Assembly (NCBI GenBank): GCA_905250115.1
Contig: CAJNOI010000035.1
Span: 62,001 to 126,000 of the forward strand
DNA length: 64,000 nt
Direction: 5' to 3'
DNA from: Adineta steineri
Lineage: Eukaryota > Rotifera > Eurotatoria > Adinetida > Adinetidae
Shown piece by piece: positions 36,676-49,808 of the stretch. Both the position numbers and the translations under genes were made by a program. Positions within the stretch are counted from its first letter, which is position 1, and every line of letters begins with the position of its first letter. The notes under the pieces are model-generated. The model was given only the letters and a program-made list of their open reading frames with translations. It was not told where the DNA came from and did not search any database.

Positions 36676-39600
36676 ATGTTACCTAAATTATTTACTCTTA
36701 CCTTGATTGTAATTTATGTAAGTTAATACTTCCTACTATTTTATAAATATTTTCTTTTTTTTTTTGCAGTTAAATTATACTTCATCGAAATGTATTTGGT
36801 ATGAAGGTATAAATAATGGTTTTAATCAAGCTTATCTCAATGGTGAACCAAAACCATTACCCTTAGAAGATATTGGACTATTAAATGAAATGTGCCCACA
36901 TATTCCAACACGTGAAGGTTAATTTAGTTTTTAATGACAATTTTGTTTTCTAATGAATTCATTTCCCCTATAGGTGAATCACCAAAATTATGTTGTGATC
37001 GTAAACAATTAGCGGAAATGCAAAAATTTAAATATATTATTGATAATTTAATTGGTCGTTGTCCATCATGTTACTTTAATTTTTTACGTATTTTTTTGTG
37101 AAATGTCTTGTAATCCAAATCAAGATGAATTTATATGGCCACTGAATTTTTTGAATATAACAAGACCGAATGAACAAGCTGTTATATCGAAAGATGATAA
37201 TGATGAAAACATACGAGAAGATTGGGCTTTAGCTGATTATAATGATCCAGATGAAGAAGATGAAGATAAAAAAGTTGTTACAAAACCTGCTGAAATGGTT
37301 CAAGTTATTTCAAAAATCCGCTATTTTATGTCCGAAGAACAAGCAAATGATTTTATTGCATCATGCTGGTAAAATTCTCTCTTATATTTTTTCCTTCTTC
37401 TTCTAAATAAATATTATTATTAAGGAGTGTTCGAATAAATTTTCAATATGCTGTTGATATTCTATGTGGATCATTAAATCGTGCATGTGATGTTAAAAGA
37501 CTTTTTCAATATATTGGTTTAAAAAATGATCAATCACCGATAAAAATTGATTTTGTTTTTGTTAATACGACTCATTATGATTCCGAATTAAAACGAACAT
37601 TTCGTCCATCAAATGCAACAATGTTCGCATGTGATCAACCAGTTATATTACCACATATATCAAGACAGAAATGTACTTGCATGGATTGCAATGCTATGTG
37701 TCCAAAGATTGCTCAAGCTAAAGTTCAAAATGTTCTTACAGGAAATCATACATTAATAGAAAAAGTTAAAATCAGATTATTTAGTCTTCATCGTATAACA
37801 ATTGTTGCAATTGGAATCTATATAATATTTGTATTAACATTTATTTTTTCGAATATTTTGTTATCGCTATGGAATTTTACAAATAACAAAAAGAAAGAAT
37901 TTGTTAAGAGTAAGGGAAAATTTTCATAGTAAGAATTCGAAGTAAATATTTTGATTTTTTTAGAACGACAAAATGAAAAAACCCTTGGAGCAGAAGGTGA
38001 AAAAATGAATACAAATGGTGCTCATAATAATGAAGATGAAGCTGATTCGGAAACATCATTTAGTGATGAAGATGATGGAATTTTAGCTCGCGCTGGATTG
38101 AAAATTGATGATCAATTACATCGGATATTTACTGCGTATGTATTTCAATCAAAGACAAAAAAAATACAAATCTTCACTTTTTGTCTTATTAGAATCGGTC
38201 GATTTTGTGCTTATAATCCAATGTATACAATTATACCTATAGCAGTGATTTTGTTTGTTCTATGTTTTGGTAGTCGTCAGTATACAGTAACAACAGATCC
38301 AGTTGATCTTTGGGTATCACCAAATTCTCGTGCACGACAAGAAAAAGCTTATTTTGATGAAAAATTTGGGTAAGAAAAAAAAGCGATTTATTTTTATCTC
38401 TGAAATGAAAATTTATTTTCTAGACCTTTCTATCGTATTGCACATTTAATTCTTGTACCAAAAAATAAAACCGCTATTACTCTTAAATATAAAAATTCAT
38501 TAGATGCTGAAGAAAAACATACATTTGGACCTGCATTTGAAAAGAATTTTCTTGTTGATGCATTACGTTTACAATTATTCATCGAAAATTTTAATGTAAC
38601 AACAGAATCTGGTACACCAATTTATTTAAACAGTACATGTTATAAACCACTTGATCCTGATAATACAAATTGTGCGATATTTTCATTATTTCAATATCAT
38701 CAAAATAATTTAACATTTCTTTTAAATGAAAAATTATATGCATCACAATATCTTGAATGTATGCAAGCACCATTGACACAACAAACCAAATCATTTCAAC
38801 GTACATGTATGGGTAAATTTGGTGGTCCAATTGATCCTTATATGGTACTTGGTGCTTTTCCAACGCATGATAGCGTACCAGATTATGCTAAAGCACAAGC
38901 ACTTGTTATAACAATAACAATAAATAATCAACGTAAAAGTTTAGAACAAAAAAATGAACAACTTGAAAATGCCCTTTTATGGGAAAAATATTTTTTACAA
39001 TATATGCAAACATATAGTTCAAAATGGTTTGATGTTAGTTATCGTGCTGAAAGATCGATTGAAGATGAAATTGAACGAGAATCAAAATCAGATATTAAAA
39101 CAGTTGTGATATCTTATCTTATTATGTTTTTATATATAGCAATTGCATTAGGTCGAATAAGAAATTTTCGACATGTTCTTGTTGATATGAAAATATCATT
39201 AGGTGTTGCTGGTGTTGCACTTGTTTCATTTAGTGTTTGGGCAAGTGTTGGCATTTTTTCTTATATGAGAATTCCAACAACATTAATTATATTTGAAGTT
39301 GTACCATTTCTTGTATTAGCTGTTGGTGTTGGTAAGTTAAAAAGATTTTATAATAGACTATTTGAGATTAATATGTCAGAATTGTAGCATAGTTCCGAAA
39401 ACGTGAATAGTTTTTCTTATTACACTTGAAGGTTTTTTTTATAGCAAGAAGTTAACCTTCAAAAACGATATCGTAACGTTTTTTCACATATGTGAGATTT
39501 ATTATGCTATTTTGAAGGACAATCTTTTAGCTCCGAAAATTTCTTCAGGTATTCTAAACAGTGACATATAACTTTTTTTTTTCGCGAACTACTTAATCTA

Positions 39601-42156
39601 TCGCTCGTAGTAAGTACTTCTCAACAGACTGAATTAACTAATGTAATTGAAGTAAAGTAATAAATATTGTTTGAGAAATTTTCTAAAGAAATTTCTTCAG
39701 GTTACAAAAATCTTATCAACCAGACGAAATCTGACATGCACTTTATTTACACAACAAACTTATTGTGATCTCTTACGAGGAAATAGAATCTTGCGAGAAC
39801 CTTTTAATCCGGCTTAGTGTAGGATATCTGAGACGATGATTTTCCATCTGATTCTTGTAAGATCTTACCCATTGGATTATCCGACCTGGGATCTCTTATT
39901 TACCAATCTAATATGTTTTATTTTTTTACAAAAATAGATAATATATTTATCTTAACTCAATCAATTCAACGTGATCGACGTCAACCCGGTGAAGATGTTG
40001 AAACTCAAATTAGTCGTATTGTAGGTCGTGTAGGCCCAGCTATGTTATTAACATCTGTATCTGAAAGTATTGCATTTTTTCTTGGTGCATTAACACCAAT
40101 GCCTGCCGTTCGTCTATTCAGTTTATATGCAGCAATGTCTGTTTTAATTGATTTTCTTCTACAAATAACTGTATTTGTTACATTTATAACACTTGATCAT
40201 AAACGAACAATTGAAAATCGTATTGATGTCTTTTCTTGTCTACAAATTTCACGTGATCAAAATGAACAACAGAAAAATGGATATTTTCCACGAATTACTT
40301 TGTTTCGTCGAAAATCATCCACTGATAATGATAATGAAATTCCAAATACAGTTCAAACACCATTAACAGCAACACAATCTGATACAAAACCTACAACTAT
40401 TATTCATCAAACATCTACTATGGAACCATGTGAAGAACATTTAATGGAAATGGATGGATTTTTATTTGGTTTATTTAAACGTTATTATGCACCATTTATA
40501 ATGAATCGTCATGTACGACCAACTGTTATATTTATATTTTTTACTTGGCTTGCAGCTAGTGTTGCTTTATTACCATATGTTAAAGTTGGTTTAGAACAAA
40601 ATATTACTATGCCAAAGGATTCTTATATGATTGATTATTTTTCAGCATTAAAAGAATATTTTGCTGTAGGACCACCCGTCTATTTTGTTATTAAACAAGG
40701 TAGATAAAGACATTTTTTAAGAAAATAAATATATATATTTGTTTTTTTTTAGGTATTAATTATGGTAATATAAGTGCAAGTAATATGATATGTGCTAGTG
40801 CGGGTTGTTCATCACAATCAATGGCAAATCAATTAGGTATTGCATCACTTCGTCCAGCTGAAACACGTATATCACAAATAGGTACAACATGGCTTGATGA
40901 TTATTATGATTGGTTACGTCATCGTGGTTCAACACCATGTTGTCGTTTGTTTAATAGTACAGGAGCTTTTTGTTCAACAAATTCACCTCCAAATTCCAAA
41001 TGTTATGCTTGTACACGTAGTACAACACGTGAAAGTTTAACTGAACATGAATTTCGAAAATTTTTACCATTTTTTCCTAAAAGATAATCCAAATTTAAAA
41101 TGTGCAAAAGGTGGCCATGCTGCACATGGTAGTAGTGTAGCATTATATCCAAAAAGTAAAAATGTCGAAACAAGTCTTATCATGGGTTATCATAGTCTTT
41201 TAATCAGTTCAAATGATTTTATTGAAGCTATGCAACAAGCCTATATCTTAACAGATAATATAACACGTACATTAAAATTAGCTGGTCATAATGTTGAAGT
41301 TTTTCCATATAGGTAAGAGAATAATATGAATTGTTTTGTTAAAAACGTTTTTTTCTTATTTTTAGTATATTTTATGTATTCTACGAACAATATTTAACAA
41401 TTTGGCATGATGTTTTTATGAATTTAACAATATCTGCAGCAGCTATCTTTGTTGTGACATTTATTTTACTTGGTTTTGATATTATTTCTGCATTTATTAT
41501 AACATTAACTATTGCTATGTAAGAAAAAATTCTTTTAGTTAAGAAAATACATTTTTGATTTTTATCTTAATTAGGATAACTTGTGATATGATAGCCATGA
41601 TGTATATATGGAATATTGAAATGAATGCTATCTCTCTTGTTAATCTTGTTATGTCAGTTGGTATATCACTTGAATTTTGTGCTCATATATGTCGTGATTT
41701 TATTTTATCGGCAAAAGGATCGCGTTTAAAACGTGCAGAACAAGCACTTGCTTATATGGGTAGTTCAGTACGTACAACAAAAACTTTTCATCTATACATA
41801 TGAATTAAAAATGAAAATTTCTGTTTAGGTTTTTAGTGGTATAACTCTAACTAAAATTGGTGGTATCGTTGTACTTGGTTTTTCACATTCCCAACTTTTT
41901 CATATATTTTATTTTCGAATGTTTATTTGCATCGTTTCATTCGGTGCTGCACATGGTCTAATATTCTTACCTGTTTTACTCAGTTATATTGGTAAGGAAA
42001 CAACAAAAAAAATTGAATTGGGAGAAAGATTATTTATCGGTTATATATTAAGGTCCAAGTCCAAATGGTATTCGTAAAACTCGTATACAACATCAAAGAT
42101 CAATACATAAATCACTTCAGTTACAAACAAAATTATCATCGACTGAAATATCTTGA
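36676..42156 (+). CDS. NPC1: NPC1 intracellular cholesterol transporter
   Basis: NPC1 is the multi-pass lysosomal protein that accepts cholesterol from NPC2. A signal peptide ([14 protein letters not shown]) opens the protein. The N-terminal sterol-binding domain follows: [43 protein letters not shown], and [11 protein letters not shown] closes it. Then come [25 protein letters not shown], the luminal middle domain with [30 protein letters not shown], the sterol-sensing domain ([36 protein letters not shown]), the C-rich loop with WLDDYYDWL and [17 protein letters not shown], and the last transmembrane block ([44 protein letters not shown]). Two one-base over-runs break the frame: 7 T at 37091-37097 and 6 T at 41070-41075. 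The C terminus (SSTEIS) lacks an evident dileucine signal. Confidence 0.95.
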
Positions 42157-43831
42157 AAATATACTGCACACAAATCTAGGCATTTTTCTCAGTTAAAATG
42201 ATCTGCTTATCAAAAAAGAAACAATCTCATTTTGTTATTGAGAGAATCTGTATACCGGTCCGTACTATTCCTTGCTGCTATTGAAACATATTTTTCTTTT
42301 TCTTTTTTTTACTACCCGTACCGCCGTCCATTTTTTTGTCTATGTACATTTTTTTTTTGTCTTTTGTGATTTTTTTGACCTTAAAATGTCAAAAACAGCA
42401 GAACAACAAGTAGGAAATTTTTTTTGATGTCTCTGTCAGTTGTTTTTTTCTCTTTTTTTTTTGGAAAAGCAAGAAATATGCTTAATATCTAATCACCATC
42501 CAATGACGTTTATGTCTATGACAAGTCAGATGATGATGTGTTTTTTTTTTCGCTTCATATATGTATACAAATGATCGTACTTGCTTCTTGTTTGTTTTTT
42601 TTTTCATGTATCTTTAAAAGTCTTTTTCTTGATCTGTTTTATTATCCGTTTGTCTATAGTCTATTTATATTATTTATTGTTTCTTTTTTTTTTCTTTAGT
42701 CTTTGTTCTTTTTATTTATTTTTTATTTGTTCGTTTATTTTATCTCATTTTTCAACTCTTTCTCTTTTTTTTTGTTGTTATTTATTTGCTGTCTACATGG
42801 CGGACATACGGATTCAGTATAAAAAGAAAAAATATATACATAAACCTTATGAAGAATTGTTTGCCTTATTTAATATTAAAAAAATATATTCATCAAAATT
42901 GATTTTTTGGATATTTTTTATCATCTAAAAATTAGTTTTATATTATGATGTGCTCATTTAAATAAGATATAATCTTTTATCATTTCGTGTGGCCTAATTG
43001 TAAGATTAAGAGATAGGATCCGAGACACATTGGTTTTATTAATTGACCGAAATTGTCATTAAATTTGATTGTGAATATAATGTAAATAACTATGTATATA
43101 AAAAAATTCTAATTAATATTATTTTACAAGTTTTCTTTCTTTTTTCCTGTTATTTATATATTTATTTTCGATTGCCATCAATATTTTGATAAGTAATCAA
43201 AGTAAATATATATTAACTTTTTATTATAATTATAATCGATAGATGTCATAAAAATTTAACAGTACTTAACATATTAGTAAGTAGATGAAAATTTTTAAAC
43301 AAAAATAAGCTGAAATTAGTTTTCTTCATGCGATAATATCATAAATAGGTTAGCAAACCAAAATAATAAAAAAAAATACAACCTTCACCATTATTCGTAC
43401 TTCATAAAAAAAAATTAAATCACAGTGAAATAGATTAATCAAATACATGCTATATGAACATGTTCAATACAATTTTTTATGCATTAAATATTCGATATTA
43501 ATTGAATGGCTCAGCAAGGCATATTATAATTCCATTCTTTAGAATTATACATTCATTTATTACAGTTCAATAGATAATTGATTCATATGCATAGTATGCA
43601 ATTTATTATTATTCAATCGATGATTTCTCTTTTTTTTCCTCAATTAAGCAACGTGCACTTCATTTTTTATCAAGCACAGAAAAAAAAAACACAATTTGAC
43701 ATATAAATTTAAGAATTTCGTATTAAAAAAAAAGAAGAAGAAGAAGAATGTTCTTTAACCTTTTCTCGTTTTGAAATCGTACAACAAGTGTGTGTGTGTG
43801 TATATACATACAAAACAAAACAGATGATTAA
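42157..43831. other. Convergent intergenic region NPC1-NCK
   Basis: T-rich first half (42270-42780) that creates a hydrophobic open frame on plus by composition; AT-rich second half; (tg)n near 43790. No gene seen. Holds both 3' UTRs. Confidence 0.45.
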
Positions 43832-45678
43832 TTATAATTGATGATCAACATCAGTTATAATTAATGGTTTATTTAAATAAAGTTTATTATTTTGATCAGC
43901 ATCATATACCGGATGAGTTTTATAATGTTCAATAAGTTCATATAATGATTTAAACGAACGTTTACCAATTATATATCGATTACCATCAGTAGATAATTCT
44001 ATACGAAAATGACGAATAATATCAGCATCATCACGAATACTCAATGAATAATTTCCAATCTATAAAAATGAGAGAAAAAAAAAAACATTTCGTTTTTTGT
44101 AAATAGAAAATATATACTCGTCGTTCACTGTCTCGTATAAGAAAATCTCCTTGTTCATTTCCATATAATTTCAAATATTTTTCTGCTTCATCACGACTTA
44201 TTAAACCATAATACCAAATTTCATTCATATATGGAGAATTATTTAAAGTTAATGTTTGAAATTTTTCATTAATCATTGTCGATGATGATGGAGAACTTTT
44301 TTGTTGTATTAATGCTGAGCATGAATTCATTTTTTGTTCATCATTTAAATTATTCGTATTAGTATTATTATTATTATTACATGTATCAAGTCTTCCATCT
44401 GAATGAGCAAGTTTAGATGGTTTTATAACAAATGCATAATCATCATTCGATTTTGTTATATGTAATGGATGAGAATTATGACGAATTTGTTGTTGATTTT
44501 GATTTTCAATAACATTTGAATTACCACTACTTGATGATGAAAGACCATTAAAGGATAAGGATGAAGGAGAATTATGTTGATTGTTTAATTGATTTAATAA
44601 AGAAAGTGAATTGAAACTATCGGATGTTCTCTAAAAAAAATATTAATTTTAATAAAAATGAATTTTAGAATTTCAATGATTTTATTTACTTCCATAAGGT
44701 AATTTGATGGAAACCATCCACGTTGTTTTTCATATTGTACTAGCCACCAACCATCAGCTTTTTTTTTGCAATACATTTACCCATATACCTTTATTTAGAC
44801 TAATTTCATCTTCACTAGAAAAAAAAAGAAATGTATATGAAATAAAGTTTTAATTTTTCTTACCTTTCAGCATCATAACGAAATTTTACAAGTGCTGAAG
44901 AAATAATACGTTCATTATTATATACATTGGTTAGAATTTGTTTTTTTCCAATACGTTTTGATATAATCTTATCAAGTAAAGAACGTTTTTCACGTCGAGC
45001 AAAATTTGATGGAATGTATCTAAATATATACCATATCTTCGTCTATTATATGCACTATTAAAATATTCTTATAGGATATATACTCAAGATTTGCATAATA
45101 ATATAAATGTCTATATATGTATATTTATATGAAAGATGAGACAGATGTGTATTCTTTCAAAACGACTGAAAGATGAACTCTTTCAATAACTATTATATGA
45201 TCAAGGATAATCATTCATTCATTCTTCTTCTTCTTTTATTATATCCCATATGAAAAAAGATAATCATCATGTAATCATTTTTATAGAGTAATATCGTCAT
45301 TAAGGAAATGAAATTAAAAAGAAAGAAACAACGAGGGATTTGTATTAGATATAGACATACATATTGATTAAAAACGATCATTTTACGATTAGGAATCGAT
45401 TAGTTAAATTAGTAATGGAAAAATTATTTTTATTCTTCAAGATATTTACCCTGTATCATCCGAATCAACACGTTTTACTTTCCACCACAGGCATGTATCA
45501 TCAAGTAATACAAGACGTTCATTTTTGACAATCGTTAATTCATGACTTTCTTGTGAATTATAGTTGAATTTAGCAATTACAATCTCGCCACCATCTAATC
45601 ATAAAATAGAAATCAATAATCAAAGAATAAATAATCGAATTAATAACACTTACTAATGCTACTATTATTTTCTTGCAT
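43832..45678 (-). CDS. NCK: NCK-like SH3-SH3-SH2 adaptor
   Basis: NCK adaptors link phosphotyrosine receptors to actin regulators. The start MQENNSSI is at 45678, immediately after an acceptor (ttgcag), so an untranslated exon or trans-splicing lies upstream. SH3-1 is EIVIAKFNYNSQESHELTIVKNERLVLLD, WWKV, GYIPSNF. SH3-2 is ALVKFRYDAESEDEISLNKG, DGWWLVQY, GWFPSNYL. A Ser/Asn-rich linker of about 130 residues follows, then SH2: WYYGLISRDEAEKYL, GDFLIRDSE, YSLSIRDD, HFRIEL, YELIEHYKTHP, ending ITDVDHQL. The order matches NCK SH3-1, SH3-2 and SH2, but SH3-3 is not visible. In SH3-2 the frame breaks at a 9-T run (44759-44767): NVLQKK joins ADGWW only with one A fewer. Confidence 0.88.
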
Positions 45679-47374
45679 ATTGGTAGAAATATCGACGGCA
45701 TTCGATCTGCAATAAATATTGTGTATTGACATCTAGTTTCTTCTGTATATATGTATCGAAGAGAAAAAAGAGAGAGAGAAAAAAAGAAACTGGCACTGTC
45801 AATTTACTTTTATACAATGCTGTTTTTTATCTACATCGATATAGAAAGAATGAAGATTTTTTTTTTTCGATACTCTTCAACAATAAAGAAAAGAAAAAAA
45901 ACATATATACACACACACACACACATATAGTTTGTGGTCGAACGAATGATGTCACTCAAAAAAGATTTGATGTGATAAGTGCTTAGGTTCTATATATATA
46001 TACATATATATACATATATGTACAAAAGTCAGTACGATTGAGTGCTTATTCACTGTCATTCTTTTTTTTTCTCTTTTTTATTTGCCTTGATACAATGTAC
46101 AATGGATCAAATTTTTTTCTCCTTTCTTTAGTCGAATGTTCATATAAAAAAGGATAACCTTGACAAAACACTCTGGTTAGTTTACTGTCGCAGGTAAGTA
46201 TGACGCTTTATGAATGAATAAAAAAAATATATAAGTCAGTTATAAATGAATGTTTTAAAATATTTCGAAATAAATCTTATAATATATACTTAACACAAGT
46301 AAATGAACAATTTTAAATACTAGGTTTAGTAAAAAATAATGTTGAATTATATGGTTTGTTTCCCTCGATATAATAAACATCGAAATAATGAGAGAAAAGA
46401 AATGAATATGAAAGAATGTATTTATCACTATTGTCATTACGATTACGAAATCATACAATTATAATGAAAATAAAGGTGAGAATAACGAGAAGAAGAAGAA
46501 AAAAAAGAAAATGAAAATAAACAGATAAAGACGACGAGACACCTCGGTAACTATTTGAACAAGTTCGTTGTCTCTTATGTATATATATATATATTGTTAA
46601 TTGTGATGTGAGAATGCATAATCTCTCTCTCTTGAGACTGCCTCATTCATAGTACGTACATGTATATGTATATATATTTGTAAGTAAAAAACGACTTGCG
46701 GTACTGTATTATTGTTGTTGACAAGATAGATAAAACACATGAATAGACAAGAAAAGCAACGCAAGACTAGTATCATGCGAATAATACTATATGACTTGTC
46801 AACAATCGATTCACTTCAATTATATATTATCTATCTTATACTATAATAACACAAAAACAAAACAAAACAAAATATCAAATCGATGTTTTTTATTCTACTA
46901 TCAAATCATATATATAAAAAAAAGTATCTACATGCATTGATATATAAAAAAAACTGTACAATCATTAAAAATGACAGTTGGAGGGTAAAGAATGTCAATG
47001 GAAAAAAGTAAACATGAAACACAGCAATTCATAGAGAGATACTTACCAGATTTGATGAGTTTTCTTTCGACCTCGATTAATCCAATTAACACAAGCTGAT
47101 AGAAATAACAAAAACATTTGATATCTTTTTTTCTTCGCTTTAGATAGAAATAAACATATACATACATTCAACATAAGCATACAGGGTCAATCACATATGT
47201 GTAACTATCTATTCGGTAAATATCATTGCTTGTAGCGCCACAGAAAATCATCTTCCTATTGGTTTAGAAATCTATTCAATTAAAACTAGGAATTAAAAAA
47301 AAAGAATTCTTTGTCTAATCGGACGGCTACTATTTATTCTTAGAACATTTACATTCTTCAATATTATCTTCAAT
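45679..47374. other. Divergent intergenic region NCK/SLBP
   Basis: 1.7 kb without a recognised gene. Contains (AC)n at 45909-45924, (TA)n tracts (45990-46020, 46580-46600, 46660-46675) and purine runs (46480-46520). Promoters of NCK and of the SLBP cluster should be here. Confidence 0.45.
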
Positions 47375-49402
47375 ATGTCAGCATCCAATACTCCAAAGTA
47401 TATTAACGAATTTTTTTCATTCGTATTAATATATATATATATATGAATAATTGAATTATTTTTAGCCGTATACGTCATACACCAAAAACAACTCGTGCTT
47501 ATGAATCGAGTGATGGTGATACACCAAGTCCAGCACGTTTTCGATCAAAACGTAATTGTAATAATGAAACAAATGAAAAGTATAAGAAAGATTATTGATA
47601 TATATTAATTTTGAGAAAATTATTTTCGTTTAGTTTACAACGACGTAACAAATATCATCCATATCAAGCTCCTGCTTGTTTTGATGAAAATGCAAATGAA
47701 CCATTTCATGATGAAAATCAACGGTAAAATTAAAAGAAATTTTTTTGATAATTCATTTTTGCTTCTTAATTATAATAGAACTCCAAATAAACCATCGACA
47801 CCAAATAATCGTACGAATAAATCAAATATAAAAAATGATGAAAGACCCAAAACACCCAAACCTAGGTAAAATAATAAAAATTCTATTTTATACTATTAAA
47901 ATTATTTTTTTAGTTTTGAAGAAGAACAACAAGAATTACAAAAATCTTTATCGAAAGATTGGTGTGATAAAATGGATAATGAAGAAGCAGAAGAAAAAAA
48001 ATTACATAGGTAATTACAAACTAATATTTTACAATAATATATTTTATTTTTAATTTAGTTTTGTATTGTATTTAAAACAATTTTCTGTACATGAAAATAA
48101 AACAACAGAAGAAATTCTTGGTTCAATTGAATGTTGTCCGAAAGGTTTTTTTTTCATATAATATATTTATTTTATAAAATTTTTATCTTTTCTTTATCTA
48201 GAACTTTTACGACGACAAAAAGATATTAGTAAAGGTAAATTATCTAAAGCATATGAAGCATACATATCAGCGATTCCTCGGTAAAGTTTTGTTCGAAGAT
48301 ATTTTATTTAATTATTGAATAAATCTTTTTCAAGAAAATGTCGGGCACGACAACATCCACGTACACCATGCAAATATGCTAAAATGTCTCGACGTGGTTT
48401 TGATGGAGCAATTAAAGCATGGCGTCGAAAACTTCATGAATTTGGTTCAGATAAGTATGTTATTCAAAGTGAATTAGAAACGTCTTACTGAATTTTTGAC
48501 AATTGAAAATCTATTTATATCTATTACTAAGTAATAATAGAGACTAAGATAAATCTAGGCTGATACTAAATACGAGTATTGACTATAAGGTAAATATTAT
48601 TCTTAGTTCCATTGTCTATAAAATGTTCTTCAAAGCTTGTATTTTGCTAAGTTTAATTAATAATATGATCTGCTTAAATAGATACTGGTAGTCTTCAATA
48701 TTTTAAAATGATAAAAGACAAATTCAACTGTCTGTTGACATGACGTAAGATTGGAAATGGATTAGGAAAAGAGTGATAGAAGAGTTTTTGTCATTCTGGT
48801 TCATGGTAGACTCTATGGAAGAATTAGGATTTTGTGCGTCCTTAAAATCTGGATAATAGAGTGGTGATTATATCTTCACTGGACTTCTGAGAATTAAATC
48901 TTGGATAAATGAATCGATGTTTGGAGAAAACATAATATAGATATCAAAGGTAATCTATTCAATACTATAGAGAAACGAAAGGGTTTTTTTTATTACAACT
49001 ATTTATGTATGATCTACTTTATCATCTAATTTTTGATTTGAATAGAGCTTTGAGAGAAAACTAAATCTTTTATTTTAACGATAAATATAAAATAATCGTA
49101 TTGTTTTATTTAGATTAAAAGAAAATGGTGGTAATAATGATGATGATTCAATTTCTTTATCATCATCATCACAACGTAGTGATGGTTATTCCACTCCATC
49201 ATCAGCATCCATGAGCTTGGAAGATATTGATGAAAATTTCTTACCTGATTTATATGATTTCGAAGAATCACTTGCAGTTAATTCAAATAATAATCAAGAT
49301 ATTGAACTTAAATTTGGTCCAGTTATTGATATTGATGTAGCTGATTCAATGGATACAATTGTGAATAATGTTGATTCACGCTCAGCAATGGCATTTGATT
49401 AA
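47375..49402 (+). CDS. SLBP: Histone stem-loop binding protein
   Basis: SLBP binds the 3' stem-loop of replication-dependent histone mRNAs for processing and translation. The start is MSASNTPNRIRHTPK (47375). The RNA-binding domain is near 48200-48456: ELLRRQKDISKGKLSKAYE, YISAIPR, RQHPRTPCKYAKMSRRGFDGAIKAWRRKLHE. It shows the family's RRQK...Y...IP...P-TP-K...SRR-(W/F)D...K-WR/K order, with F where most SLBPs have W. The protein has about eight exons with 45-60 base introns, plus one intron of about 650 bases (48457-49112) before the acidic C-terminal exon that ends SRSAMAFD. An 8-A run at 47994-48001 is in frame and intact. First gene of a + cluster with AP3M, CREBL2 and IMP3. Confidence 0.92.
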
Positions 49403-49808
49403 TTAAAGAACACATCGCTATAAGAAAATAAATAAATATGATGATTATTTTGTTATCTTCTATTTTCATATATTTACTCTTGTTCATTCGCATCGAATGA
49501 GAAAAAAATTACTTACCTCGTCAGATATTTTTCCTCTTTATTCCTTTTTTTTGTGCCTGTATCAGATATACGTACGTTGTTTGGATTGCTCTTTTTTTTT
49601 TCATATTTGTGTGTTGATATTCGTCTTTGTATATTTTTTTTCCTGTCTCTTTCATTTAGTTGGTAGATAATGAAAAAAAAAAAGAAAAAAGATTAAGATC
49701 AGTGATGCTTCTATGCATTAGCTTATGTTATTAATATATCCTTTCTCGAAAATATAAACCATGTTTTTTTTCTTGTTCGATTTGCAGATTAAAAATACTT
49801 GTGTGAGA
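49403..49808 (+). promoter_or_regulatory. SLBP-AP3M intercistronic region with acceptor before AP3M
   Basis: The 406 bases between the SLBP stop and the AP3M ATG end with a polypyrimidine tract and tttgcag (49781-49787), 21 bases before the start codon. No matching donor in a coding frame is apparent. This is the arrangement expected of a spliced-leader acceptor, or a 5' UTR intron. Confidence 0.45.

Noticed and set aside
42581..42928. 115-codon Phe/Ser/Leu-rich open frame on plus
   Set aside because: Follows from long T runs; no recognisable domain, sits in the NPC1/NCK convergent gap.
42985..43045. tRNA-like stretch (gtggcctaattg...ggatccgag)
   Set aside because: A-box and B-box consensus and a cloverleaf do not fit; no tRNA, rRNA or CRISPR array was found anywhere in the window.
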